Source: Acidobacteriaceae bacterium (GTDB lineage: Bacteria; Acidobacteriota; Terriglobia; Terriglobales; Acidobacteriaceae). From it: a DNA stretch of 64,000 nucleotides. The translations under genes were made by a program, and so were the position numbers. Under the pieces are notes generated by a model that saw nothing but the letters and a program-made list of their open reading frames with translations, searched no databases and was not told the origin of the DNA. This document shows positions 1 to 9,494 of this stretch, in pieces (positions within the stretch are counted from its first letter, which is position 1; every line of letters starts with the position of its first letter). The stretch is from positions 310,001-374,000 of the forward strand of contig CAHJWL010000004.1 of NCBI GenBank assembly GCA_903642235.1, read 5' to 3'.

Positions 1-1944
1 TTGATCGTGTGCCAGGGTGCCATCATCATTAAGCTTGTTGGCACCGATCGTGAAGAGTTGCATGACCTCACGGGCGAAGTTCTCATCCGGTTCGGCAGAC
101 GCGTTATCTGTGAAGCAGTAATTGAGAAACATGCCCATTTCGACGTTCAGAGACACGTCTGTCAAAAGGGAGGTGAATGTCCCAAAAGCATCTCGGTTCG
201 TTATCTCTGGAACAGCACTCGAAATGCTATTAACCGTGTTTCCTGGAGAGGCAAAAAGTTTATACCAGGCCCAAGAAACCTTTGTGCGCAGTTGGCTCTG
301 CTCGTGAGTCGCTGCGATCATCCAGAGGTTAGCCGTTGTTTGCATAAAGTTTGTATCTGTTACGTAGGGATCCTCTTGCGACGCGAACTGCTCCTTTAGG
401 TAGGCATCAAAACCTATGCTTTGCACGTGGGCGATGAGTGCCGGGGTAGGGCCCCAGGAGGCCTGTTGAAGAAATCGAGAGGCGGCATCATAGCTGATGC
501 TTGGCACTGAAACAGTGATGGGCGAAAGGGCTTGCTGCAAGGGATCATTGTCGTTCTGGAGAAGAAGCGTCAAGCCGCTGGTCGATGTTGAGGGAACCGT
601 GGCGGTAAAGGTAAGAGATGTAGAGGACATCACAGAAGCAGAGACTTCCTGGCCGTTGACGAACGCCTTGGTGAATGAACCGAAGTTCGCTCCAGTCACA
701 GTGACTATCGTAGACGCGCCTGCTGCGACATGAGAGGGACTTATGTTGCTGATGAGTGGAGAGTATTTTACAAAGGAGATCACGAGTGAAGAGGTAACTG
801 AGGTATCAACGTCGGTTGCCGTCAGGGTGACAAAGGGCGCAGCTGGCATCGTCAGAGGTGCGGTATATGTGCCTCTCGATGAAACTTGACCGAAGCTCGG
901 ATCCGCCGGCATTTGGGACCAAGCGACATGGTGGGGGAGGCTTAAGGTCGAGGAAAGAAGGAGAATGACCACTTCTCCAGGCTGCGCAGTTGCCGGCACA
1001 CCCCCATTGATCTGAAATGCCTCCTGGGGATCAACGGTAGGATCGGGAACGATGGCGGTTCCTAATGGGGATGGAACATCGACGGCGCTGGTGGAACTCG
1101 ATATCGGAGCAGAAGGAACGGTGCTAGCTGATGTTTCGACAGTAGATGGGGTAGCTGACGCGAGAGTGCCGGACAAGCTCAAGCTTGATACAGAACCCGA
1201 CATCGTAGGAGTGCCCATCGAACTGGAACTCACGGGGCCGGAAGGCATGTTCGTTCCTGAAGAGGCGGAGCCGGATGCTGATGCAGTGGGGATGTTAGAC
1301 ATGTTAGATCCCGCCACAGGAGCTGATGAACCGGGGTTTTCGATAGGACTGGAAACAACGGTGCTTGTGGTGCTTGGTCCTGCAACCGGAACTGGAGTAG
1401 TAGGGCTGTTGGTCGTGGTGGATCCGGATGTGGATCCTGGAGGAATGGTGCCCATCGAACCGGGAGCAGGTATGGGATCTGAAGCAACAATGCCTACTGA
1501 ACCGGAACCCGCGGTAGGAGGTGTAGCGATGGTATTGTTGGTCGAGTTTGAGCCGGGAGCAGGGGCTGAAGGACTGGTGCTCGTGGAGTTGGAACCTGCG
1601 ACAGGAGTTGGAGCGGCCGGAGTATTGGTCGGGCTAGAGCCTGCTGTCGGGGCTGAAGGAACAGCGCCCGTTGAGCTGGAAGCAGGAGCACTGGAAGAGT
1701 TTGTAGGATTGCCATTTCCACTTGACACGCCACCGCCACTTGTCCCTGAGGCCGGGTCTGTGGGGCTGGGGTTTGCAGTAGTTCCGGCTGAGCTCCCATA
1801 ACTCGTTGAGGGTGCCTGACTTGCTGGGGCGCTTGGCGATGCGGCGGCCTCGGTCTTTGCAGATTGTGTGATGGGCATTCCGCATCCGGTCAGCAATAGC
1901 GTGCCAGGGAAGATCAAAGTAAGCAAAATGTGTTTGAGAGTCAT
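1..1944 (-). CDS. DUF1800-family lipoprotein, C-terminus beyond window edge
   Basis: The reading frame is open from an ATG at 1944 to the left edge (648 codons), so the C-terminus is missing. The N-terminus is a lipoprotein signal peptide with lipobox LLTGC (Cys21). About 300 residues of Ser/Thr/Pro/Gly-rich low complexity follow, probably a surface linker. Next come an Ig-like segment and an IPT/TIG-like domain (about residues 395-470). From about residue 480 it matches the start of DUF1800: AASRFLQQASWGPT, and later a PDENFAREVMQLFTIG block typical of that family. DUF1800 proteins are exported and often precede a DUF1501 gene, which would lie outside this window. The biochemical role is unknown. 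The GC-skewed linker creates long false reading frames on the other strand. Confidence 0.85.
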   Translation of the reverse strand, partial: MTLKHILLTLIFPGTLLLTGCGMPITQSAKTEAAASPSAPASQAPSTSYGSSAGTTANPSPTDPASGTSGGGVSSGNGNPTNSSSAPASSSTGAVPSAPTAGSSPTNTPAAPTPVAGSNSTSTSPSAPAPGSNSTNNTIATPPTAGSGSVGIVASDPIPAPGSMGTIPPGSTSGSTTTNSPTTPVPVAGPSTTSTVVSSPIENPGSSAPVAGSNMSNIPTASASGSASSGTNMPSGPVSSSSMGTPTMSGSVSSLSLSGTLASATPSTVETSASTVPSAPISSSTSAVDVPSPLGTAIVPDPTVDPQEAFQINGGVPATAQPGEVVILLLSSTLSLPHHVAWSQMPADPSFGQVSSRGTYTAPLTMPAAPFVTLTATDVDTSVTSSLVISFVKYSPLISNISPSHVAAGASTIVTVTGANFGSFTKAFVNGQEVSASVMSSTSLTFTATVPSTSTSGLTLLLQNDNDPLQQALSPITVSVPSISYDAASRFLQQASWGPTPALIAHVQSIGFDAYLKEQFASQEDPYVTDTNFMQTTANLWMIAATHEQSQLRTKVSWAWYKLFASPGNTVNSISSAVPEITNRDAFGTFTSLLTDVSLNVEMGMFLNYCFTDNASAEPDENFAREVMQLFTIGANKLNDDGTLAHDQ

Positions 1945-2599
1945 GAGCCGCGTTCCTCAAATCGGGAATCGGCAGCTCTCCTCCTAAACTTTAGGTGCGG
2001 TAACACGAAAGTGTTACGTTGGAACATCATCCACTTGCCCCGGGACTTCTCATCCGGGCTACTAACGAGGTGTCTCTATCTCCTATTCAAAACTTCTAGC
2101 TTAGCGACGTCGCCAAGATTGTCTCCGTCAAAACCACGGCTCCAGTGTTTCTGTAGCGAGGGCGCGATCGCACTACGCTCATCAGGATCGTTTTTCAAGT
2201 TGAGATCACGACACCTTCGTGGTTAATGACGGCTCTGTAAGGCACATTCGGCATTGCGAAAGGTCTTCCTCTGCGAAGCTAAACCGCTTCGTTCATGATA
2301 GGACAAAGTCAGTAAAGGAGGTCCTCTTTCAAGAGCGAGGTAACAAAGAGGCAGTCTCCGGCCAGATCTGCCGTACATCGGCAATTGTGAGCAGACGGCT
2401 TGAGCTAGGAAAGGGTCAGATTTAAGACATTCACCGTGTGAGCCATTCGACAGGTACCCCTAACGGCTTTCATGTCAGCAGAACGATCAGCACGACTTCT
2501 GCCTGGTCTAGGTATCAAGAGATGCACTTGGGCTGTAGTCTAAATCCCTCTTCTAGGGGATTCTTATATCACCTCGTTTGCCTGAGGATTGCTTGCCAG
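1945..2599. other. Intergenic region, no supported gene
   Basis: This 655-bp stretch separates the divergent DUF1800 gene and response regulator. Short open frames exist on both strands, but none has a ribosome-binding site or family resemblance. It presumably holds both promoters; I cannot place them with confidence. Confidence 0.5.
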
Positions 2600-3037
2600 G
2601 TGAACACACATGTTGAATCTAGATTGGAACCGCGCTCCCAAATCCTGATAGTGGATAATGAACCGCATATAGCAAAGATGATGGCCTTTCTCTTAAGGCA
2701 GAAGGGCGTCGAGGCCACTTGGTTCGAATGCCCTGAGCAACTGTTGACGTTCTCATATGCGAACCCTCCTTCTCTTGTGATTACTGACGTTTCTATGCCG
2801 AAGATGTCGGGCATTGAGTTGGCCGTTGAGATCACAAGCAGACACCCCAGTTGTAAGATTCTATTGTTTTCTGGTCATGATGAGACATTGGGTTTAATTG
2901 CAAAGGCAAAGACAGAAGGCTATGAGTTCGCTCTGATGTCGAAACCCATTAGCACACCCGAAATGCTTAGGCAAATTCGTCTGCAAACTGTAGTCGAGCA
3001 ACCTATTTATTGGGCCAGTCCACTGGAGCCCATGTAG
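2600..3037 (+). CDS. Single-domain response regulator (receiver only)
   Basis: A receiver (CheY-like) domain of about 120 residues fills the protein. Using the GTG at 2600, the acidic pocket is Asp19-Asn20-Glu21 (IVDNEP instead of the usual DDE or DDEP), the phosphoacceptor is Asp63 in ITDVSMPKMSG, the conserved Ser is in LLFSGHDE, and the Lys is Lys115 in MSKP. There is no output domain, so it probably works in a phosphorelay or by protein contact. The frame is open back to an ATG at 2438, but the upstream part has no receiver homology; GTG 2600 has GAGGA upstream at a long spacing. No kinase is adjacent. The fold is certain, the start and partner are not. Confidence 0.7.
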   Translation: MNTHVESRLEPRSQILIVDNEPHIAKMMAFLLRQKGVEATWFECPEQLLTFSYANPPSLVITDVSMPKMSGIELAVEITSRHPSCKILLFSGHDETLGLIAKAKTEGYEFALMSKPISTPEMLRQIRLQTVVEQPIYWASPLEPM

Positions 3038-3053
3038 TCCTCACGGTGCTGGT

Positions 3054-3336
3054 CTAACAATGAGATCCCGGATTGAATCTGTCAGCTGCGAGCTTCGAGA
3101 GCGCGATCTCGGGAAGATCGTCGAGGGCAATACACCGATGCTTGCCGGACGGTCGGATGTAGATTAGGAAGCCGCGGGCGTTGCGGTATTGAACAGCAAG
3201 AGTTTCTTCAGCACGGATGCTGCAGGGATGCTGTCGAGATCGGGGATCATGCCTTGATTGCAGAAAACACCTATGTCGTAGAGCACGCCTCTATCGCTCG
3301 GAGCATGTTGCGAGTTGTCATTTCGGTCCTGTCCAT
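3054..3336 (-). pseudogene. Possible decayed small gene
   Basis: An ATG at 3336 has a good ribosome-binding site (AGGAG about 8 nt upstream) and begins MDRTEMTTRNMLRAIEAC, but that frame soon stops. A different frame of the same strand reads a plausible coding tail (NARGFLIYIRPSGKHRC ... LDDLPEIALSKLAADRF) ending at 3054. At least one frameshift would be needed to join them. I do not recognise the family. It could equally be a chance frame. Confidence 0.3.
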
Positions 3337-3887
3337 CGTTTTCTCCTCTCTGATGTTCTCGGAGGGAGGAGGAGTGCAGGGGTAGAGACCTGGACTGCCG
3401 CCCCCAAAGGTGGTCGATTAGGAGCTTTGGCTGCCATGGGCAGCGGGGCAATCGTGCGGGAGCATTGTCACTGCTCCCGTTTCGAGAATCCTGCTGCGAG
3501 GCTTTATGGTTCGTGTCTACGGGGTTGCAGTTCGTGACTCAGGACCATGAAGAAACTGAATTAGGGTGCTTTGAAACTTCTAGGTCCGTGCTATATTTCT
3601 CGGATGACGCCTTCAAAGCAGATGTCGCTGATAGAACCCCTCAGCTTTCCTGCACTGTGCGTCTCTTCCTGTCGACTCCAAGCGTAATCTGCATCGGCGT
3701 AGGGCTAACAGATCTGAGTTACTGGCCCTTACCTGTCGCTTCGAGGGCTACTCCCTCACGCCTCTTTCTTGACCTTTAGTCCAAGTACCTGTTCGCGAGA
3801 TGTTCTGCGACCGCTCACGCGGAACGTTGATGGGCGGGCTTCAAAGCTAGGCAGCGAGAACATCGCACACATGCCTCAGGACCTCTC
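3337..3887. other. Intergenic region upstream of the Oar-like receptor
   Basis: No convincing gene is seen. The one open frame on the plus strand (3465-3779) has no start signal or recognisable motif. The promoter of the receptor gene must lie here. Confidence 0.4.
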
Positions 3888-6800
3888 ATGAGATCTCAAT
3901 CCCTTTTCCGCCTAATGCTGTTGCTATCCAGCTTCGTTGTTTTTCCTTACTTCGTTTTAGCGCAAACGTTAACGACTTCAACAGTGACGGGCTTCGTCGC
4001 AGATAACAGTGGAGCGGCAGTCCCGAATGCAACCATTCGGGTTACCCAGATCGAGTCAAACACGATTCGCGCCGCTCAGGCCGGCGCAAACGGTGACTAC
4101 CGCTTTCCCTTTCTGAAGCCAGGAGACTACACCATCACTGCGGAAGGAGGTGGCTTCAGCGCGACCTCCGTTATGGTGCACCTGCTGGTAGGCCAAGAGC
4201 AATCGATCAATCTCACCCTTGGGACCGCGCAGTCCGTGCAGCAATCGGCCGATGTGGATACCTCAGCCACCCTGCTGCAGACAGAGAATGGCAATCAGGT
4301 CACATCCTTCAGCCAGCAGTACGTCGAGAACACACCCGTGAATGGCGGTGACATCACCAACGTCGCTTTTACAACACCAGGTCTTCGTTTAAATGTTGGC
4401 GGCGGCAATGCGAACTTTAATGTCAACGGACTTCCTTTTAACTCAGTTCTATTTACGATGAACGGCGCGGACATTGTCGAGCCGTACAACCTCAACAACA
4501 AGTCCGGGGCCAGCAACAACACGCTCGGCGCAAATGACGTTGCTGAAGCAGCCGTTATTACCAACGCCTACAGCGCTCAGTATGGCCGGGAAGCTGGCGC
4601 GCAGGTGAACTACATCAGTAAGTCCGGAACCAATCGTTTTCATGGCAACCTAGTTGAGAATTACAACGGCAGCTTCCTTAATGCGAACGACTACTTTAAC
4701 AAGCTGAACAATACGCCGCGCGCCCGCTCCGTTGCCAATCAGTACGCGGCATCCATCGGGGGACCCATTCTGCGCGACAAGCTGGCCTTCTTCCTCAACA
4801 CGGAAGGTCTGCGCTACGCCCTTCCCTCCAGCGGAGTGGTCTCCTTGCCGTCACCGCAGCTGCAGCAGTATGTGCTGTCGCATGTTCCCGCGTCCGCGCT
4901 CCCGATATACCAGAACCTCTTCAGGCTTTACAGCGCGGCTCCCGGGGCTGGAAGAGCCGTCCCCGTCACGACCGGCTCGCTCCCATTGCAGGACAGCAGC
5001 GGACATCTCGGCTGCGGTCGGCAAACCTTTACGAAAACACAAATCAGTCCTGGCAGTAATTCACAGTTCGGCGTCGACACCCCGTGCGCGGTTGCATTTG
5101 GCACAACAGCGTCCAGCGTCAACACAGAAACTTTCATCTCTGGCCGTGTCGACTACAACATTAACGACAAACAGAAGCTCTACTTCCGCATCAGCCGTGA
5201 TGCCGGCACGCAGGCAAGCTTTACCAGCCCCATCAGCTCAACCTATAACCGCCAGAGTGTGCAGCCCTGGGTCATTCCGCAGCTGAACTACACCTACGCC
5301 ATCACAGCGAATCTTGTGAACAATTTCGTCCTGAATGGCAACTGGTACTCTGCCGTAACCGGACCGGCTGACTTCGCAGCGACGCAAGCAGCTCTGCCAA
5401 CTGCCTTCGGCTTTACCGACGGCGGTGCCAACGGAAGCAACACAACGAACAGCGGACCGACCAGCACGTCAACTGGAAGCACCACGGGCTTCGCCGGGGT
5501 AGGCCCTTCGCTGCCCGTCGGCCGACGTGGACAGCAACTTGGACTGATAGACGATTTCTCGTATACGGTTCGCCAGCACACATTGCAGTTTGGCGTGAAC
5601 GATCGCAATAACCGCATCTCAGATTCCAGCACCGCGACTGCCTCTGTCGTAGGCACCTACAACTTTGCCGACCTCACTGATTTTGCAAACGGCATCGTGA
5701 ACAGCACCAGCAAGGGCAGCACCTATACGCAGTCTTTCCCGTTGTTACAGACGGTCCACACCCGCCTGAACTCGCTCGGCTTCTACGCACAGGATGAATG
5801 GAAGCTGCGAAGGAACCTAAATGTAACGTACGGCGTTCGCTTTGAGCTCCAGGGTAATCCCTCCTGCAAAGAGAACTGCTACTCCCGCACGAACACCGCA
5901 TTTCTTGCTTCGGGATATCAGGCCGGCATCTCCGTCCCGTACAACCAGACACTTCAGACTGGTCTGCCGAAAAACTTTAAGAATTTTGAAGGAATCGTCA
6001 CGGAGCCGCGGTTTGCCTTTGCCTACTCGCCGTTGGGTGAAGGTAAAACCGTCATCCGCGGCGGTGTCGGCCTTTTCGCGAACACCATCGCCGGCGGCAT
6101 CACGGCGAATGTCTTCGGCAATGCTCCCAATAAGTTCTCGCCCACCGTGAGCACGGGAACAGTTGGCCTTACGAGCGACGCGGGCAGCGCGCAGGCTGCC
6201 GCGATCGCTTCAAGCCGAGCCTTCCAGACCGGCTTTGCCCAGGGCGGAACACTCACGCAGATACGTAACGCGGTCCCCAGCGGAACGACCTTCGCAACGC
6301 CTACGCTCTACGTCAACCCAGACAGCTTCCACACCATCAAGGTTCTGGAGTGGAGCGGCGAAGTGGAGCAGCCATTGACGGCTCACGATCTGGTCACCTT
6401 CTCGTATAGCGGCAACCATGGCTATGATGAACCACTAACAAATGCCGCCGCCAATGCCTACGTCTCGAATCGAGGACTGTACCCAGACGGCTTTGCCGGG
6501 CTGCCCACAAGTACGCCGGACCCGCGCTTCTCCATGGTCACGCAGATCTTGAACGCTGGCCGCTCCAACTACAACGGCCTGACGGTCACGGAGCGGCATG
6601 CCTTCGTGCACAACCTGCAAGGACAGGTGAGCTACACCTGGAGCAAGGCACTGCAGTTCGGCACCATCTTTAATCCTGTCCAGATCGCGGCATCGAACAG
6701 CAACCCCACAGGGACCGGCTCCTACGGTCCAACGAACTTCGACACGCGACACAACCTTGAGGCGGATCTGCTGTACGAGCAGCCGCGCCTGCACAACAAG

Positions 6801-7361
6801 CTGCTCAATGCGACCGCAGGAGGTTGGACCGTCGGCGGCAAGCTCTACCGGTATAGCGGTCGTCCCTTCTCCGTTACCAACAGCCTGATCCAGACCATCC
6901 TCGTCAGCTCGGGACCCAATACATTCCCCGGCAGCACGGCGATCCTCGCTGACACGCTTGATCCCAATGCGTCCAGCTCACATTGTGGCAAAGCAGCGGT
7001 ACACATCGGCTGCCTCACGACGGCACAGTTTGCCTCTGCCGTAAGCGCGAGCAATCCGCAGGGACAACGCGATTTTGGCAACACAGCACCTAACAGCTTT
7101 CGCGGACCTGGATTTTTCTCGATAGCCACGCAACTCAGCAAGACGGTTCCAGTCACTGAGCACATTCATCTCGACCTTGGCGCAGACGCGTACAACCTGC
7201 TTAATCACACCAACCTCGCCGTACCAAACAGCAACGTAGGAGCTGCCGGCTTCGGTCTCATCACGTCCACCGTCAGTTCGCCAACCAGCATCTATGGCAC
7301 GGGCCAGGGTGCACTTGTCTCCGGACGCGTTCTCGTTGTCTTCGGCAAATTTCTCTTCTAG
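3888..7361 (+). CDS. Oar-like TonB-dependent receptor with carboxypeptidase-regulatory-like domain
   Basis: This 1157-residue outer-membrane protein starts with a signal peptide (hydrophobic core LMLLLSSFVVFPYFVL, cleavage near AQT). A carboxypeptidase-regulatory-like Ig fold follows at about residues 30-110 (TVTGFVADNSGAAVPNATI ... GDYRFPFLKPGDYTI). The plug lies at about 130-245 and ends in YGREAGAQVNYISKSGTN; the long beta-barrel runs to a terminal aromatic (GKFLF). Such proteins form large families in Acidobacteria and resemble myxococcal Oar; the substrate cannot be read from sequence. The stop is 21 bp before an S9 peptidase, so the two are likely co-transcribed, which suggests peptide or protein-fragment uptake. 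Confidence 0.9.
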   Translation: MRSQSLFRLMLLLSSFVVFPYFVLAQTLTTSTVTGFVADNSGAAVPNATIRVTQIESNTIRAAQAGANGDYRFPFLKPGDYTITAEGGGFSATSVMVHLLVGQEQSINLTLGTAQSVQQSADVDTSATLLQTENGNQVTSFSQQYVENTPVNGGDITNVAFTTPGLRLNVGGGNANFNVNGLPFNSVLFTMNGADIVEPYNLNNKSGASNNTLGANDVAEAAVITNAYSAQYGREAGAQVNYISKSGTNRFHGNLVENYNGSFLNANDYFNKLNNTPRARSVANQYAASIGGPILRDKLAFFLNTEGLRYALPSSGVVSLPSPQLQQYVLSHVPASALPIYQNLFRLYSAAPGAGRAVPVTTGSLPLQDSSGHLGCGRQTFTKTQISPGSNSQFGVDTPCAVAFGTTASSVNTETFISGRVDYNINDKQKLYFRISRDAGTQASFTSPISSTYNRQSVQPWVIPQLNYTYAITANLVNNFVLNGNWYSAVTGPADFAATQAALPTAFGFTDGGANGSNTTNSGPTSTSTGSTTGFAGVGPSLPVGRRGQQLGLIDDFSYTVRQHTLQFGVNDRNNRISDSSTATASVVGTYNFADLTDFANGIVNSTSKGSTYTQSFPLLQTVHTRLNSLGFYAQDEWKLRRNLNVTYGVRFELQGNPSCKENCYSRTNTAFLASGYQAGISVPYNQTLQTGLPKNFKNFEGIVTEPRFAFAYSPLGEGKTVIRGGVGLFANTIAGGITANVFGNAPNKFSPTVSTGTVGLTSDAGSAQAAAIASSRAFQTGFAQGGTLTQIRNAVPSGTTFATPTLYVNPDSFHTIKVLEWSGEVEQPLTAHDLVTFSYSGNHGYDEPLTNAAANAYVSNRGLYPDGFAGLPTSTPDPRFSMVTQILNAGRSNYNGLTVTERHAFVHNLQGQVSYTWSKALQFGTIFNPVQIAASNSNPTGTGSYGPTNFDTRHNLEADLLYEQPRLHNKLLNATAGGWTVGGKLYRYSGRPFSVTNSLIQTILVSSGPNTFPGSTAILADTLDPNASSSHCGKAAVHIGCLTTAQFASAVSASNPQGQRDFGNTAPNSFRGPGFFSIATQLSKTVPVTEHIHLDLGADAYNLLNHTNLAVPNSNVGAAGFGLITSTVSSPTSIYGTGQGALVSGRVLVVFGKFLF

Positions 7362-7382
7362 CAATCACCCTCAGGAGATTTC

Positions 7383-9341
7383 ATGCACCGCGTCGCCTTG
7401 CTGCTTTTCTTTTCCTCTACGCTGGGATTGACGCAGACATCCCGACTGACACTGGACGACCTTCTGTCGCCAGTAGGCGCGAGCCGTAGTGGAGCAGGTG
7501 TGCTCTCCCCTGACGGCAAGTACTTCCTTACGCAGACGCACGGGCAGATCGCTCTCGTACCCATATCCGACGATGTAGCATCGACACCGATTACAACCAC
7601 GCCAGCCGCGAAGTCGGAGCCTGGCTGGTCTCCCGACGGTCAAAGCGTTGCATTCATCAGCGAAGGCAATGTGTGGATCGTGCCCGTACATGGGGGAGTG
7701 CCACGCCGCCTTACTCATGATCCAGCAGGTGCGGGCGACCCCCGAGGAGCGACCGATCATCATCCGCAGTGGAGCCCAAAAGGAACGTGGATCCTGTACG
7801 AATCCGGGCAGCACGGCTTCAATGAGCTCTATGTGGTCAAGCCTGACGGCAGCGATGAGCATGCGTTAGTCACAGCAGAGACCTACACCGGCCGCGACGT
7901 TCTCGGTTCCGCAACGCCGGACCACGGCGATGCCGTGTCTTCCGACCGGTTCGACCCCGCACCCCGCTGGTCGCCCGATGGTACCCGCATTTCCTACACT
8001 GAGCGATCGAGAACAACCTTCTCCGGCAAACTGAAGGTTCTTTCCTTCGATCAGAAAACAGGTAAAGCCGGCACAGCGGTCGACCTCTATGTAGCAAAGA
8101 ACGATCCGGGAGGGGCCTGGGCAATCAACACGGCCGCATGGTCGCCGGATAGTCAGAAACTCGTCGTCGTCCTGCAGCAGAGCGGGTGGGACAAACTTTG
8201 GCTGTTACCCGCTTCAGGCGGAGCACCACATCCTCTGACCACTGGCATCGGCGAGGACGAGAGCCCGGTCTTCTCGCCTGACGGGAAATCAATCGTGTTC
8301 GTCTCAAACCGCGATCTCCCGGAAGAGCGTCACCTGTGGGTAGTTCCTGCGGAAGGTGGTGCGCCGCATCGACTCACACATTTGCCAGGCGTCGAGGTAG
8401 CACCGCAGTGGTCTCCTGATAGCAAACAGATCTATTTTTCTCGCGGAACTGCCTTGCGGGCCCCGGCGAGCTACGTCGCTCCGGCAACCGGTGGCGGCGA
8501 GGCGCGGCTGCTCGGGCCAGAAAAGCCCTCAAGGTTTGAAGGACTCGGTATGATCCCCGAGGTTGCTCATTTCAAAGGCAAGGACGGTCTCCCACTCGCG
8601 GGCATTCTGTACAAGCCCGCGAACTTCGATCCATTACGTCGCTATCCCACTGTAATCTGGGCGCATGGTGGGCCCGAGGCGCAAGTGCTGCTCTCACTAA
8701 CGCCATGGTCTTTGTATCTGGCGCAGCAGGGTTACGTTGTATTTGAACCAAACTTCCGCGGCAGTACGGGCTATGGTGAGCGTTTCCGCAACAGCAATGT
8801 CGAAGACTCCGGCGGAGGTGAGATCGACGACATAGCCGCTGCCGTGAGCTATCTGATCACCGCCGGCATCACTGATCAGAAGCGAGTTGCCATCGGCGGT
8901 GGCAGTCACGGCGGAACGATCGTTGCCAACGCTGTGACCAAGCTGCCGAAAACCTTCGCTGCGGCGATCGAGCTGTTCGGTGTTGTGGATCGCGCTCTCT
9001 TTCTTCAGTACACCAATCGCAACTCCGCCATTCGTTGGGAAACCAAGATGGGCGGCACGCCCGAAGAGAAGCCGGCAGTCTATCGCAAAGCGAATATCCT
9101 GCCCGACGTCGCACGCATTCAAACGCCTCTGCTGATCATGCACGGGGAAGAAGATCCGCAAGTTCCGCCGCAGGAATCCGCTGAGTTTGTTGCAGCACTC
9201 AAGAAGGCCGGCAAGACTTACACTTACATCACTTACCCGCACGAAGGCCACGGCTTTCAGCAGCGCGAGCACCTGCAGGATTCCTACGAACGGCAGCTTG
9301 CCCTTCTGGCGCTCTATCTCAAGGCGGAAGAACGTCCATGA
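7383..9341 (+). CDS. S9-family prolyl oligopeptidase / acylaminoacyl peptidase, exported
   Basis: The 652-residue serine peptidase starts with a short signal peptide (VALLLFFSSTLGLTQ). Residues about 40-370 hold repeated TolB/WD40-like propeller blades (WSPDG, FSPDG, WSPDSK). The C-terminal alpha/beta-hydrolase carries the triad Ser508 (GGGSHGGT), Asp591 (HGEEDPQVP) and His623 (HEGHGF). All three catalytic residues are present and the length is normal for the family. AGGAG lies 5 nt before the start. It follows the Oar-like receptor by 21 bp and probably trims peptides in the periplasm for that transporter (inference). Confidence 0.9.
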   Translation: MHRVALLLFFSSTLGLTQTSRLTLDDLLSPVGASRSGAGVLSPDGKYFLTQTHGQIALVPISDDVASTPITTTPAAKSEPGWSPDGQSVAFISEGNVWIVPVHGGVPRRLTHDPAGAGDPRGATDHHPQWSPKGTWILYESGQHGFNELYVVKPDGSDEHALVTAETYTGRDVLGSATPDHGDAVSSDRFDPAPRWSPDGTRISYTERSRTTFSGKLKVLSFDQKTGKAGTAVDLYVAKNDPGGAWAINTAAWSPDSQKLVVVLQQSGWDKLWLLPASGGAPHPLTTGIGEDESPVFSPDGKSIVFVSNRDLPEERHLWVVPAEGGAPHRLTHLPGVEVAPQWSPDSKQIYFSRGTALRAPASYVAPATGGGEARLLGPEKPSRFEGLGMIPEVAHFKGKDGLPLAGILYKPANFDPLRRYPTVIWAHGGPEAQVLLSLTPWSLYLAQQGYVVFEPNFRGSTGYGERFRNSNVEDSGGGEIDDIAAAVSYLITAGITDQKRVAIGGGSHGGTIVANAVTKLPKTFAAAIELFGVVDRALFLQYTNRNSAIRWETKMGGTPEEKPAVYRKANILPDVARIQTPLLIMHGEEDPQVPPQESAEFVAALKKAGKTYTYITYPHEGHGFQQREHLQDSYERQLALLALYLKAEERP

Positions 9342-9388
9342 GATCTTTTGTATTTGCCCTGTACGTTCAAGAATCGAGACCACCGCAA

Positions 9389-9409
9389 GGCAGCTAGCGG
9401 AAGTTAACC
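9389..9409 (-). repeat. Dispersed intergenic repeat, copy 1
   Basis: Read on the minus strand this is GGTTAACTTCCGCTAGCTGCC, matching the core of a short repeat seen at least seven more times in this window. It lies between two convergent peptidase genes. Confidence 0.4.
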
Positions 9410-9494
9410 ACACGTGGACTGAAACCAGAATAAGTCGCCTGTGACACAGTGGTATCGGTAATCTGCCGATCCCTGGTCTCTCATTGCGACCAGA

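Noticed and set aside
1052..1801. Long plus-strand reading frame rich in Pro, Gly, Val and Glu
   Set aside because: It is the complement of the Ser/Thr/Pro linker of the DUF1800 lipoprotein and has no family resemblance.
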